A stretch of 64,000 bases of DNA from Sphingobium fluviale (lineage in GTDB: Bacteria; Pseudomonadota; Alphaproteobacteria; Sphingomonadales; Sphingomonadaceae). The DNA is taken from NCBI RefSeq assembly GCF_004122115.1, contig NZ_SBKP01000002.1, positions 148,501 to 212,500 on the forward strand, read 5' to 3'. Each line of letters starts with the position of its first letter. Position 1 is the first letter of the stretch. The position numbers and the translations under genes are program-made. The notes under the pieces were generated by a model. The model saw nothing but the letters and a program-made list of their open reading frames with translations. It did no database searches and had not been told where the DNA came from. Shown in pieces: positions 1 to 7,987 of this stretch.

Positions 1-2
1 TG

Positions 3-326
3 CGCACGACGCAGCTTTCGGTCAGCGGCGAGGCGGTGAACATCACCAACAAGGATTCGGGCGGGTGGCGCGAGCTGCTGTCGGGCGCAGGGGTGCGGGC
101 GGTGAGCGTCTCTGCTGCCGGCATCTTCACCGGATCGGCGGGCGAGGTGAGCATCCGCAACCGCGCGCTTGCGGGCGTGATCGACGACTATGAGCTGAGC
201 TTCGAGAGCGGCGAGCGGATGCAGGGCACGTTCCTTGTCACCCGCCTCGATTATGCGGGCGATTATAATGGCGAGCGCACCTACACGATCAGCCTCGAAA
301 GCTCCGGCACGGTGGTGAGCCTGTGA
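3..326 (+). CDS. GTA-type major tail (tube) protein, 3' part only
   Basis: The reading frame is open from the window edge, so the N-terminus lies outside. The visible 107 residues run from RTTQLSVSGEAV through NKDSGGWRELLSGAG to the C-terminal LESSGTVVSL. This matches the C-terminal half of the TP901-1 type major tail protein family, including gp9 of the Rhodobacter capsulatus gene transfer agent (RcGTA), which polymerises into the tail tube. The next gene starts inside its stop codon (GTGA overlap), as expected in a tightly coupled tail operon. The upstream capsid genes cannot be seen. Confidence 0.85.
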   Translation, partial: RTTQLSVSGEAVNITNKDSGGWRELLSGAGVRAVSVSAAGIFTGSAGEVSIRNRALAGVIDDYELSFESGERMQGTFLVTRLDYAGDYNGERTYTISLESSGTVVSL

Positions 327-643
327 CGGCACGCGCGCCCAATGGCTTGCGCGGTGAGGCATCCGTGCTGGTGCGCGGAGAGCGGCTGATGCTGCGCCCC
401 ACATTTTCCGCGCTGGTGGCGGCGGAGGAAGAGCTTGGCCCGCTGTTTGCGCTGGTCGAGCGGGCGGCGTCCGGCGGGCTGAAGCTCGGCGAGATGGTTG
501 CGCTGTTCTGGCACTGCCGCTTCGAATGGCCGGAAGAGGTGACGCGCGAGGTTCTGGGCGAGGCGGTGGCGGGCCAGGGGCTGGCCGCGGTGACGCCCGC
601 GCTGAAAGCGGTGCTGGGCCAGATCCTCTCAGGCGAGGCATGA
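323..643 (+). CDS. GTA gp10-like tail protein / tail assembly chaperone
   Basis: This 106-residue protein starts with GTG and overlaps the stop codon of the tail tube gene by four bases. Its opening (ARAPNGLRGEASVLVRG) and the LRPTFSALVAAEEELG segment resemble the GTA-gp10 family (Pfam Phage_TAC_11). That family is small, lies directly after the tail tube gene, and is thought to act in tail assembly around the tape measure. The next gene again overlaps (ATGA), which implies translational coupling. The family call comes from motif resemblance and gene order, not from a search. Confidence 0.8.
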   Translation: MTARAPNGLRGEASVLVRGERLMLRPTFSALVAAEEELGPLFALVERAASGGLKLGEMVALFWHCRFEWPEEVTREVLGEAVAGQGLAAVTPALKAVLGQILSGEA

Positions 644-849
644 GCAGCCACGCCTTCGCCCCGGTCGCGGTTCGGCTGGCGGGGCTGGCGGGCTGGCATC
701 TGGGCTGGAGCGCGGATCAGTTCTGGAACGCCACGCCCGCCGAGATGGAGGCTGTCGTCTCCGCGATGCTGGAGCGCAAGGCAGCCGGAGAAGGGCCGCC
801 TTCCCGCCCCGATATAGCAAAATTGCAGGAGATGTTTCCCGATGGATGA
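640..849 (+). CDS. Phage/GTA tail assembly chaperone (gp10.1-like)
   Basis: A small protein of 69 residues whose ATG overlaps the stop of the preceding gene. The segment LAGWHLGWSADQFWNATPAEM is typical of the short Phage_TAC_6 family, where a conserved GW..DxFW..TP.E motif is found between gp10 and the tape measure in GTA clusters. The longer open frame that begins at 526 would overlap most of the upstream gene, so the ATG at 640 is preferred. Its end overlaps the start of the tape-measure gene by eight bases. Confidence 0.85.
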   Translation: MSSHAFAPVAVRLAGLAGWHLGWSADQFWNATPAEMEAVVSAMLERKAAGEGPPSRPDIAKLQEMFPDG

Positions 850-1417
850 GGAAATCGACCGGCTGGTGATCGCGGTGCGCGCCGATACGCAGGGCTTCGC
901 GAGAGACGTTGGAGTTATGCGCGACACGCTGGAAGGGCCGCTGGCGCGCGGCGCGGACAAGGCGGGCCGGATGATCGAGACGAGTCTGTTGCGCGCGCTG
1001 CGCACCGGGAAATTCGGCTTCGATGATCTGGCGCGCATCGCGCTGTCGGTGCTGGACCAGATCGCGCAGGAGGCGCTGCGCGTGGCGTTCAAGATGCCCG
1101 GCGGCGGTGGGGATAGCGGCGGCCTGCTCGGTGGCGTGCTGAGCGCCGCCGGCGCGCTGTTCGGTGGCGGTGCGCCAGGGCGGGCGACCGGCGGGCCGGT
1201 GTCTCCGGGCCGGGCCTATCGTGTAGGCGAAAACGGGCCGGAGCTGTTCGTGCCGACGACAAGCGGGCGGGTAATCGCCAGCGGAGCGGGCGGCGGCAGC
1301 GGGCGCGATGTGCGGGTGACGATCAACCTCAACGCGCCGCAGGGCAGCGCGCCTGAGGCTCTGGCGCGCAGTGCCCGCCAGATTGCCAGGAATGTGCGCA
1401 GCGCCCTCTCCGAATAG
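842..1417 (+). CDS. Short tail tape measure protein (GTA gp11-like)
   Basis: The 191-residue protein has a charged N-terminal helical part (IDRLVIAVRADTQGFARDV), a glycine/alanine-rich hydrophobic middle (about residues 85-120) and the C-terminal ATGGPVSPGRAYRVGENGPE-type signature followed by LFVP. That signature is common at the ends of tape-measure proteins. Tape measures set tail length; such a short one fits the short tails of GTA particles (RcGTA gp11 is of similar size). It overlaps the upstream chaperone by eight bases and is followed after 11 bases by the enlarged gp12. Confidence 0.8.
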   Translation: MDEEIDRLVIAVRADTQGFARDVGVMRDTLEGPLARGADKAGRMIETSLLRALRTGKFGFDDLARIALSVLDQIAQEALRVAFKMPGGGGDSGGLLGGVLSAAGALFGGGAPGRATGGPVSPGRAYRVGENGPELFVPTTSGRVIASGAGGGSGRDVRVTINLNAPQGSAPEALARSARQIARNVRSALSE

Positions 1418-1428
1418 GATTTCTAACA

Positions 1429-3747
1429 ATGGCATATTGGCTGGCGTCCACTGACGGCGGGCAGGAGCGCGCGTTCATAAAGCGCTTTTCGCCCGCATAC
1501 TGGACTGTGAACTTCCCGCGCCCGATGATGGCGAGCGTGGTGACGACCGCGCCGGACGCGCTGCGGGTCGACACTGTATTCTATGGGTCGGGCGATCTCG
1601 CGGGGCTGATCTGGGAGGCGCAGGACCAGTGGGATCACCCGCTGCTTGCCTATGAAACGCGCCGCGATTTCCGCAACTGTCAGTTGCGCTTCCACTGGCG
1701 CTCTGGCGGGATCAGGGCGCTGGATGCGGTCAATGGGCCTACGCTCACTATCGAGGGGCGGGATGCGGGCGGCGCGCCGCGCAGCTGGTACGTGCGCCTC
1801 TGGAATTATGCCAGCGGCTCGCCGACCGACGCCGACATCACGCTCGATTTCAATGCGCTGAACGGCGGGTTCCTGCTGCCAGCTGAGGCGGACCCGGTGT
1901 GGGCGGGCGACATCGACCGTATCTTCATTTCGCTGATCCCGCCCGGATATGACGGCGGCACTACGCAATATGCACTGGGGCAGGAGGGCTGGGTCGAGCT
2001 GACCGGCATCGCCTGCGACGGCTCCGGCTCGGTGCTGTCAATCGGCGATCCGATGCTGCCCGAACACGGCCTTTCGATCGCCACCGGCTATGACGACGCC
2101 TATAACCAGACGCCAGAGCGGGTGCTGCGGCAAATCCGGGCGCTGGGCTATCGCGGTGACATTCTCCATTATGTCGGCATGAGCCATTATTTCCGGCTCG
2201 AACTCAATAGCGGCGGTTATTATGCGAGCCTCAATGGCGGCGTGCTGTGTAGCCCGTGCGCGGCGTGGCACGCGGACTTTGCGGCGCGTGCGCAAGCACA
2301 AGGCTTTGGCGTCATCTGGTCGCTGTCTTACGAACTGCTCGATCAGCATTGCTGGGGCAACTGGAAGCAGCGCGCAGAGGATGGGTCGCCCGCGCTCACC
2401 GGCTGGTCTCCACCCTCGACATTGCTCTCGCCTGCCGAAAACGGAGCGATGGGCTATCTGCATCAGGTCGGCGCGGCGTTTATTGGCATTGCAGTGGCGG
2501 CTGGCCTCTCGCCGCAGTTTCAGGTGGGCGAGCCGTGGTGGTGGGTGATGCCGGACGGGCGCATCTGCCTTTATGATGCGGCGGCGAAGGCGGCCTTTGG
2601 TGGCAGCCCGGTGTCGATCCCCGATATTCGCGCATCGCTCAACAGTGCGCAGACGGCATTGCTGGATCAGGCAGGCGTGCTGCTGGCGAATTCCACGGCG
2701 GCGCTGGTTGCTGCGGTAAAGGCGGCGGCGCCCGCTGCCAAGGCGCACCTGCTCGCATATCTGCCGACGATACTCGATCCGCTGGCCCCGGAGGCCAAGC
2801 GCGCCAACATGCCTTTGGGCTGGGCCAAGCCCGCGTTCGATGTGTTGCAGCTTGAGGATTATGACTGGGTGACGGGCGGGCATGGCGCGCTCTCCGCCGC
2901 CGGTGCTGCCGCCGCGACCGCGCGGCTGGGCTATGCGGCGGCGGAGCAGCACTATTTGAGCGGCTTCGTGCTGCACTCCATCGATGCCTCGACCCAGTGG
3001 CCGCTGATCGAAGCGGCGGCGCGTGTCGGCGAGGCGCGTGGGGTGGCCCGCACCTTCATCTGGGCGCTGCCCCAAGTGGCGCGCGACGGCTTCACCCATT
3101 TCAGTCTGGCAGGAGAGCCTATGCAGGCGTTCGACGATGTGATCTTCCCCTTGAGCATCGGCAAGGAGGCAAGCGTGACCCCGGCGTTTTCGACCCAGAC
3201 GGTCGAGAGCATATCGGGCCATGAGCGGCGTTCGTCCGACTGGGCAGATGCGCGGCTGCGGTTCGATGCCGGGCCGGGGGTGCGCTCAGAGGCGGACCTC
3301 GTGACGCTGATCGAGTTTTTCCGGGCGCGCAGGGGCGCGGCGCGGGGGTTTCGCTTCACCGATCCGTTCGACAACCAGAGCGCGCCAGTGGGGCAGGTGG
3401 TCAGCCCGGTCGACCAGCGGCTCGGCACGGGCGACGGCGTGACCAGCCAGTTTCGGCTGGCCAAATATTATGGCAGCGGCGCGGACGCGCAACAGCGGCT
3501 CATCAGCCGCCCGGTGGCAGGCACTATCCGCGTTGCCGCCAATGGCGTGGAGCTGACGAGTGGCTGGCAGCATCTGGGCGGCGGGGTGATCTCTTTTTCC
3601 ACCGCTCCCGCCAACGGCGTAATCCTCACCGCCGGGTTCCGGTTCGATGTGCCGGTGCGCTTTGCCGAGGATGCGCTGGAGGTGAACCGCGCGACCTTTG
3701 CGGCGGGCGAAGCGCCCTCGGTGCCGCTGGTGGAGATCCGCGAATGA
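1429..3747 (+). CDS. TIM-barrel-like tail domain fused to DUF2460 (gp12) tail protein
   Basis: The 772-residue protein has two parts. Residues about 1-190 are beta-rich and start with MAYWLASTDG. Residues about 200-560 look like a TIM barrel of glycoside-hydrolase type, with stretches such as GFGVIWSLSYELLDQHCWGN, FQVGEPWWWVMPDG and FDVLQLEDYDW. Similar regions are annotated elsewhere as non-contractile tail sheath. Residues about 565-772 form a complete DUF2460 domain (TIGR02217, GTA gp12, distal tail), with SGHERRSSDWADARLRFD and FFRARRGAARGFRFTDPFD. In RcGTA, gp12 is a separate protein of about 210 residues. An internal ribosome-binding site and ATG fall at the junction. The stop overlaps the next start (ATGA). 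Confidence 0.85.
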   Translation: MAYWLASTDGGQERAFIKRFSPAYWTVNFPRPMMASVVTTAPDALRVDTVFYGSGDLAGLIWEAQDQWDHPLLAYETRRDFRNCQLRFHWRSGGIRALDAVNGPTLTIEGRDAGGAPRSWYVRLWNYASGSPTDADITLDFNALNGGFLLPAEADPVWAGDIDRIFISLIPPGYDGGTTQYALGQEGWVELTGIACDGSGSVLSIGDPMLPEHGLSIATGYDDAYNQTPERVLRQIRALGYRGDILHYVGMSHYFRLELNSGGYYASLNGGVLCSPCAAWHADFAARAQAQGFGVIWSLSYELLDQHCWGNWKQRAEDGSPALTGWSPPSTLLSPAENGAMGYLHQVGAAFIGIAVAAGLSPQFQVGEPWWWVMPDGRICLYDAAAKAAFGGSPVSIPDIRASLNSAQTALLDQAGVLLANSTAALVAAVKAAAPAAKAHLLAYLPTILDPLAPEAKRANMPLGWAKPAFDVLQLEDYDWVTGGHGALSAAGAAAATARLGYAAAEQHYLSGFVLHSIDASTQWPLIEAAARVGEARGVARTFIWALPQVARDGFTHFSLAGEPMQAFDDVIFPLSIGKEASVTPAFSTQTVESISGHERRSSDWADARLRFDAGPGVRSEADLVTLIEFFRARRGAARGFRFTDPFDNQSAPVGQVVSPVDQRLGTGDGVTSQFRLAKYYGSGADAQQRLISRPVAGTIRVAANGVELTSGWQHLGGGVISFSTAPANGVILTAGFRFDVPVRFAEDALEVNRATFAAGEAPSVPLVEIRE
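3111..3123 (+). promoter_or_regulatory. Internal ribosome-binding site and in-frame ATG inside the gp12 fusion gene
   Basis: AGGAGA at 3111-3116 lies four bases before an in-frame ATG at 3121. Translation from there would give 208 residues (3121-3747), starting MQAFDDVIFPLS, which is where a free-standing gp12/DUF2460 protein normally begins. The site is either a relic of a separate gene or makes a second, shorter product. This is read directly from the sequence; that it is used is inference. Confidence 0.5.
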
Positions 3748-4571
3748 GCGCGTTTGACGCCATATTGGGGCAGGAGCTTGCCGCCTTCGCCTTTTGCTGG
3801 CGGCTGGAGCGGCGGGACGGTGTGACCATCGGGCTGACGAGCCACGACCGGGATCTGACTGTGGCAGGCGTGGTCTATATGGCCGCGCCGGGCATGGTGC
3901 CCTCCGCCATAGCCAAGGGTATCAGCCTGGAGCCGGAGAGCATGGACCTTAAAGGCGCGCTCACCAGTGATGCTATCAGCGAGGCGGACCTCTCGGCGGG
4001 CAAATGGGATGGCGCGTTGCTCACGCTCGCACTGACCGAATGGACCGCGCCGGGGACGATGTGGCTGGAGCTGACGCAAGGCACGTTGGGCGCGGTGGAG
4101 CGGCAGGGCGAGGCCTTTTCCGCCGAGCTGACCGGGCCTGCGGGCGTGCTGGCCGGGCCGGTGGCGCCTGAGACCTCGCCGGGATGCCGCGCGCGGCTGG
4201 GCGACCGGGCATGCCGGGTCGATCTGGCGCGGCACCGGCGCGAGGTGCGCATTTCCGGCATGAGCGCAGAGGTGGCGAGCGTGATGGGCGGCGGCATGGG
4301 CGCGGGCGCCTATGTCTTCGGGCATCTCCGCTGGCTGGAAGGCGAGAACTGCGGAATGACGCAGGGCGTCGTCGCAAATGACTCGGCGAGTGTGACGCTC
4401 TCTGATCTCCCCGCCTTTGCCGTGGCATCGGGGACGCGCGCGCTCATCACCGAAGGATGCGACAAGCAGATGGCAACATGCGCCGCGCGCTTCGCGAACG
4501 CCGCCAATTTTCGCGGTGAGCCATACCTCCCAGGAATGGATCTGCTCACCCGCTATCCCGGAGCAAATTGA
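3744..4571 (+). CDS. DUF2163/BR0599-family tail hub protein (GTA gp13-like)
   Basis: The 275-residue protein has an N-terminal DUF2163 region (FCWRLERRDGVTIGLTSHDR) and a C-terminal BR0599-type domain ending NFRGEPYLPGMDLLTRYPG, the usual layout of GTA gp13, the baseplate hub protein. Cysteines at about 148, 157, 239 and 246 (GCRAR, ACRVD, GCDKQ, TCAARF) are spaced as in the family and probably bind an iron-sulfur cluster, as known for lambda gpL-type hub proteins. It overlaps gp12 by four bases. Unlike the preceding genes, it is followed by a 148-bp gap containing a palindromic element whose left end overlaps its TGA stop. Confidence 0.85.
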   Translation: MSAFDAILGQELAAFAFCWRLERRDGVTIGLTSHDRDLTVAGVVYMAAPGMVPSAIAKGISLEPESMDLKGALTSDAISEADLSAGKWDGALLTLALTEWTAPGTMWLELTQGTLGAVERQGEAFSAELTGPAGVLAGPVAPETSPGCRARLGDRACRVDLARHRREVRISGMSAEVASVMGGGMGAGAYVFGHLRWLEGENCGMTQGVVANDSASVTLSDLPAFAVASGTRALITEGCDKQMATCAARFANAANFRGEPYLPGMDLLTRYPGAN

Positions 4572-4690
4572 TTTTGCCGATAATGGCCTGCGAAAGTCGG
4601 CCCGCTGCGCTTCCGGTGCTCACGACCCTGAAAGGTCGCTCCGCGCCGGTTCTCGCAAGCTGCCATTCTCGGCTCATTCTGGGCAAAATC
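4570..4690. repeat. 121-bp palindromic MITE-like element between gp13 and gp14
   Basis: The ends are a perfect 9-bp inverted repeat: GATTTTGCC at 4570-4578 and GGCAAAATC at 4682-4690. The arms stay similar further in (GATAATGGC and TGCGAAAG on the left against the reverse complement of the right arm, GAGAATGGC and TGCGAGAA). The centre contains a small hairpin, CGACC CTGAAA GGTCG. No coding potential is seen. The size, terminal repeats and fold suggest a miniature inverted-repeat element or an intergenic palindrome. No clear target-site duplication is visible. Confidence 0.6.
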
Positions 4691-4719
4691 GTTTTTGTTA
4701 ACGAAATTGGGGTTCGATC

Positions 4720-5130
4720 ATGAAACGGGCAGAGAGGATCGTCGCGGCGGCGCGGGCGCTGATCGGTGCACCGTTCCGGCTGCATGGGCGCAGCGCCGAG
4801 ACAGGCGTGGACTGCATCGGGCTTGCGGTGCTTGTGCTTGGCCGGGCGGGGCACCAGCGGTTGGGCAGTGGCAGTGTGCCTGCGGCCTATAGTGTGCGCG
4901 GCGGCACTTTGGAGCGGTTTGTGGCAGGGATGCGTGCCGTGGGGCTGCGCAGGGTCCACGCGGCCAGGCCGGGCGACCTCGTGCTGACGCGCGCAGGGGT
5001 GGCGCAGTTTCACCTGATGGTCGCGACGGGTGCCGGGCATGTTCACGCCGATGCCAGCCTTGGCAAGGTGGTCGAGATGCCGGGGCACTCCCCCTGGCCG
5101 GTGATCGCGCAGTTTCGATGGGGGCGATAG
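4720..5130 (+). CDS. NlpC/P60 family peptidoglycan peptidase (GTA gp14-like)
   Basis: The 136-residue protein begins MKRAERIVAAARALIGAPFRLHG, followed by the catalytic cysteine in GVDCIGL (Cys32) and the histidine in AQFHLMV (His98). These are hallmarks of NlpC/P60 cysteine peptidases, which cut peptide bonds in peptidoglycan. In GTA clusters gp14 sits between gp13 and gp15 and is thought to open the cell wall during delivery. It begins 148 bases after gp13 because a palindromic element lies between them, so coupling with gp13 is broken. It is followed after three bases by gp15. Confidence 0.9.
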   Translation: MKRAERIVAAARALIGAPFRLHGRSAETGVDCIGLAVLVLGRAGHQRLGSGSVPAAYSVRGGTLERFVAGMRAVGLRRVHAARPGDLVLTRAGVAQFHLMVATGAGHVHADASLGKVVEMPGHSPWPVIAQFRWGR

Positions 5131-5133
5131 CAT

Positions 5134-7311
5134 ATGGCGACATTATTGGTTAGCGTGGTCGGCGCCGTGGGCGGGCCGCTGGGCATCATCCCCGGAAAGC
5201 TGCTCGGCCTTGGTCCCAAGGGACGGGAAGGCCCACGCCTCAGTGATCTGCAGGTGCAGACATCGCGCTATGGCGACCAGATACCCCGGTTGTTCGGCAC
5301 AATGCGCGTGGCGGGATCGGTGATCTGGGGCACGGACCTCGTTGAACAGCGCAAGACGAGCGGCGGCGGCAAGAACAAGCCCAAGACGACGACCTATAGC
5401 TATAGCGCGAGCTTTGCAGTGGCGATTTCGGCCCGGCGCATCGCGGGGATCGGGCGCATATGGGCGGATGGCAACTTGCTGCGCGGCAGCGTGGGGGATT
5501 TCAAGACATATATCAGCTCGTTCCGGCTTTATCCCGGTTCGGAGGATCAGACGGTGGACTATCAGATCGCCGGTGCTGTCGGCTGGCCCAGCGCCAGCGC
5601 GCACCGCGGCATGGCCTATGCAGTGTTTCAGGATTTGTTGCTCACGGATTTCGGCAACCGGATACCCTCGCTCACTTTCGAGGTGATCGCGGATGGCGCC
5701 CCGGTGCCGGTGGCGGACATTGCGCATGACCTGAGCGATGGGCTGATCGCACCGGATGCGGGGGGTGGCGCGCCTGTCATTGCGGGCTATGCCGCGAGCG
5801 GCCCCAGCGTGGCCGATGCGCTCTCGCCGCTGGTGGAGGGCTATTCGCTGGCATTTCGGACGGGCGTGGCGGCGACCAGCCTTGCGCAAGACGCGGCGGT
5901 TGAGGCGCATATTTCTGCCGATATGATTGGCGCACGCTTCAACGACAAGCGCGAACAGGGCGCGAAGCTTGTGCGCGGGCGGGCAGAAGATGCGCCGCTG
6001 CGCGTTTCGGTGCGGCATTACGACCCCGCGCGCGATCATCAGGCCGGGGTGCAGATGGCCGAGCGCTCCGGGCCGGGCCGCCGGGAAGACATGCTCGATC
6101 TTCCCGCCTCGCTCGATGCAGGCGCGGCGCGTGCGCAGGCCGAAGCCCGGCTGCACAGGCTATGGACCGGCAGGCGGACGCTGGAACTGCGCTGTGACTG
6201 GCGCGCCCTCCCGCTGGAGCCTGGCGCTGTCGTTACAGTGGAGGGAGAGGGTGGGCGCTGGCGGATCGAGCGCAGCGAATGGGAGGGCATGGGCGTACGC
6301 CTGATGCTGAGGCAGACAGGCGGCGCGGGAGTCGCGGCGCCCCCGGCCGATGCCGGATCGCCGGTATCGCAGGCCGATGTGCTGCACGGGCCGACCAGCC
6401 TTATGGTGGTCGATCTGCCGATGCCGGACGACACGCTGCTCTCCGCTCCGCTGGTGGTTGCGGCGGCGGCCGGCACTCAGGCCGGGTGGCGTGGGGCGGA
6501 GTTGTTTGTCGAGGACAGCGCGACTGCCGCGCTGACCTCAATCGGCGGCACCGCGCTTCCCGCGGTCATTGGAACCACGGTGAACGCGCTTGGCGCGGCC
6601 TCGCCTGCGCTGTTTGATCTTGCCTCCACCCTCGATGTGCAAATGCTCAACAGCGCCATGCTGCTCACGAACGCGGATGATGCCGCGCTGTTGCGGGGAG
6701 CCAACCAGGCGCTGGTGGGCAAGGAAGTGATCCAGTTTGGGCTGGCGAGCCAGACCGGGCCGACGAGCTGGCGGCTTTCGCGTCTGTTGCGCGGGCGGCG
6801 TGGCACAGAATGGGCGGTGGCCAGCCACACGCCGGGCGAGCATTTTCTACTGCTCGATCAGCCGAGCCTGCTCCCTGTGCCTGCTGCCTATGCGGTGATG
6901 GGGTCGAGCCTGCTGATGGATGCCATCGGCATCGGCGATACTGCGCCAGCGCAAGCGAGCGCGCTGGTGGCGGGGCAGGCGGTGCTGCCGTTGTCGCCCG
7001 TCCATGCGTGGGCTGTCGCTTCCGGCGGGGGATGGCGGCTAGACTGGGTCCGCCGCAGCCGTGTCGGCTGGCAGTGGATCGATGGGGCGGATGCGCCGCT
7101 GGGCGAGGAGCAGGAGGCCTATCGTGTCGACCTGATCCGCAATGGCGCTGTCTATCGCACCGCCACTGCCGTCACCCCGCAATGGACCTATGACGCGGCG
7201 ATGATCGCGGTCGATCATGGCCTTGGCATCAGCGGCGCGGTGACGGCGGAGATCCGCCAGATCGGCAATTATGGTGCTGGCCGCCCGGCCACCCTCACCC
7301 TTTCGATATAA
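5134..7311 (+). CDS. GTA gp15-like baseplate/tail fibre hub protein (short form)
   Basis: The 725-residue protein has the typical gp15 N-terminus (VVGAVGGPLGIIPGKLLGLG), then YGDQIPRLFGTMRVAGSVIW, YSYSASFAVAI and RIWADG. A long Phage-tail_3-like region follows, and it ends GNYGAGRPATLTLSI. RcGTA gp15 is about 1,300 residues and includes a TIM-barrel domain; this protein is much shorter and shows no such domain, whereas the gp12 protein of this cluster does. It probably forms the baseplate tip that contacts the recipient cell. It follows gp14 by three bases. Confidence 0.85.
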   Translation: MATLLVSVVGAVGGPLGIIPGKLLGLGPKGREGPRLSDLQVQTSRYGDQIPRLFGTMRVAGSVIWGTDLVEQRKTSGGGKNKPKTTTYSYSASFAVAISARRIAGIGRIWADGNLLRGSVGDFKTYISSFRLYPGSEDQTVDYQIAGAVGWPSASAHRGMAYAVFQDLLLTDFGNRIPSLTFEVIADGAPVPVADIAHDLSDGLIAPDAGGGAPVIAGYAASGPSVADALSPLVEGYSLAFRTGVAATSLAQDAAVEAHISADMIGARFNDKREQGAKLVRGRAEDAPLRVSVRHYDPARDHQAGVQMAERSGPGRREDMLDLPASLDAGAARAQAEARLHRLWTGRRTLELRCDWRALPLEPGAVVTVEGEGGRWRIERSEWEGMGVRLMLRQTGGAGVAAPPADAGSPVSQADVLHGPTSLMVVDLPMPDDTLLSAPLVVAAAAGTQAGWRGAELFVEDSATAALTSIGGTALPAVIGTTVNALGAASPALFDLASTLDVQMLNSAMLLTNADDAALLRGANQALVGKEVIQFGLASQTGPTSWRLSRLLRGRRGTEWAVASHTPGEHFLLLDQPSLLPVPAAYAVMGSSLLMDAIGIGDTAPAQASALVAGQAVLPLSPVHAWAVASGGGWRLDWVRRSRVGWQWIDGADAPLGEEQEAYRVDLIRNGAVYRTATAVTPQWTYDAAMIAVDHGLGISGAVTAEIRQIGNYGAGRPATLTLSI

Positions 7312-7335
7312 CCCAGCCTTTCGGAGTTCGCATTC

Positions 7336-7833
7336 ATGACCACTAACAGTGATCGCTTCGCCCTGCCGCTGTTGCAGGCAGGGCAGGCACAGAAAGAGCT
7401 GACGCATAACGAGGCACTGGCTCTTATCGATATGGTGCTGCACGCGCAGGTGGAGAGCATCACGGTCGCGACGCCACCGGGCGGTGCCGTCGTCGGCCAG
7501 TGCTGGGTAGTGGCGACTGGAGCCACGGGCGCGTGGACCGGGCATGATGGCCAGCTTGCCTGCCTCACTTCCGGCGGCTGGCGCTTCATTGTGCCGCGCA
7601 AGGGGCTGGAGGTGCTGTGCGCCTCTGACGGGCAGAGCTATATCCATGACGGCACGGTCTGGCAGCCGGCCGCCGTGCGGCCCGATGGCGTCTATATCGG
7701 CGGCAATCGGGTCGTTACCGCGCGGCAGGCGGCGATAGCCGATCCCGGCGGCGGCAGTGTTATCGATGTGCAGGCGCGCACCGCCATCGGCCAGATTTTG
7801 GCGGCTATTCGCGCTCATGGACTAATTGCCTGA
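7336..7833 (+). CDS. DUF2793 domain protein at the end of the GTA tail module
   Basis: A 165-residue protein starting MTTNSDRFALPLLQAGQAQK, the characteristic DUF2793 opening (PLLQ.GQAQKE.THNEAL). The segment TSGGWRFIVPRKGLEVLC and a C-terminal part rich in alanine follow. The family is found at the end of phage and GTA tail clusters in alphaproteobacteria; its function is unknown, perhaps a fibre or decoration protein. It follows gp15 after 24 bases with a GGAG upstream of the ATG, and is the last gene of the cluster. Confidence 0.85.
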   Translation: MTTNSDRFALPLLQAGQAQKELTHNEALALIDMVLHAQVESITVATPPGGAVVGQCWVVATGATGAWTGHDGQLACLTSGGWRFIVPRKGLEVLCASDGQSYIHDGTVWQPAAVRPDGVYIGGNRVVTARQAAIADPGGGSVIDVQARTAIGQILAAIRAHGLIA

Positions 7834-7915
7834 ATTCGTGAAATTCCTCGCGCAACACACAGACAACTTTACAATTCGCCAAGGACAAATGCCCTTTCAC
7901 CAATTAAAACTGGTC

Positions 7916-7944
7916 TTGCCATGAAACTTTCCTGAGAGTAGGGA
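7916..7944 (+). promoter_or_regulatory. Possible promoter of the OmpA-family gene
   Basis: TTGCCA (7916-7921) and TAGGGA (7939-7944) are 17 bases apart, about 45 bases before the start codon, in a more AT-rich gap after the GTA cluster. The -10 match is weak, so this is tentative. Confidence 0.35.
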
Positions 7945-7987
7945 GTTTTCACAGTCCATGCGACCAAGTTTGGAAAGGGGAATAAAC

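Noticed and set aside
1..7833. An active prophage
   Set aside because: The visible genes are tail genes of GTA type only, with no integrase, lysis, replication or attachment site; the gene order matches GTA clusters.
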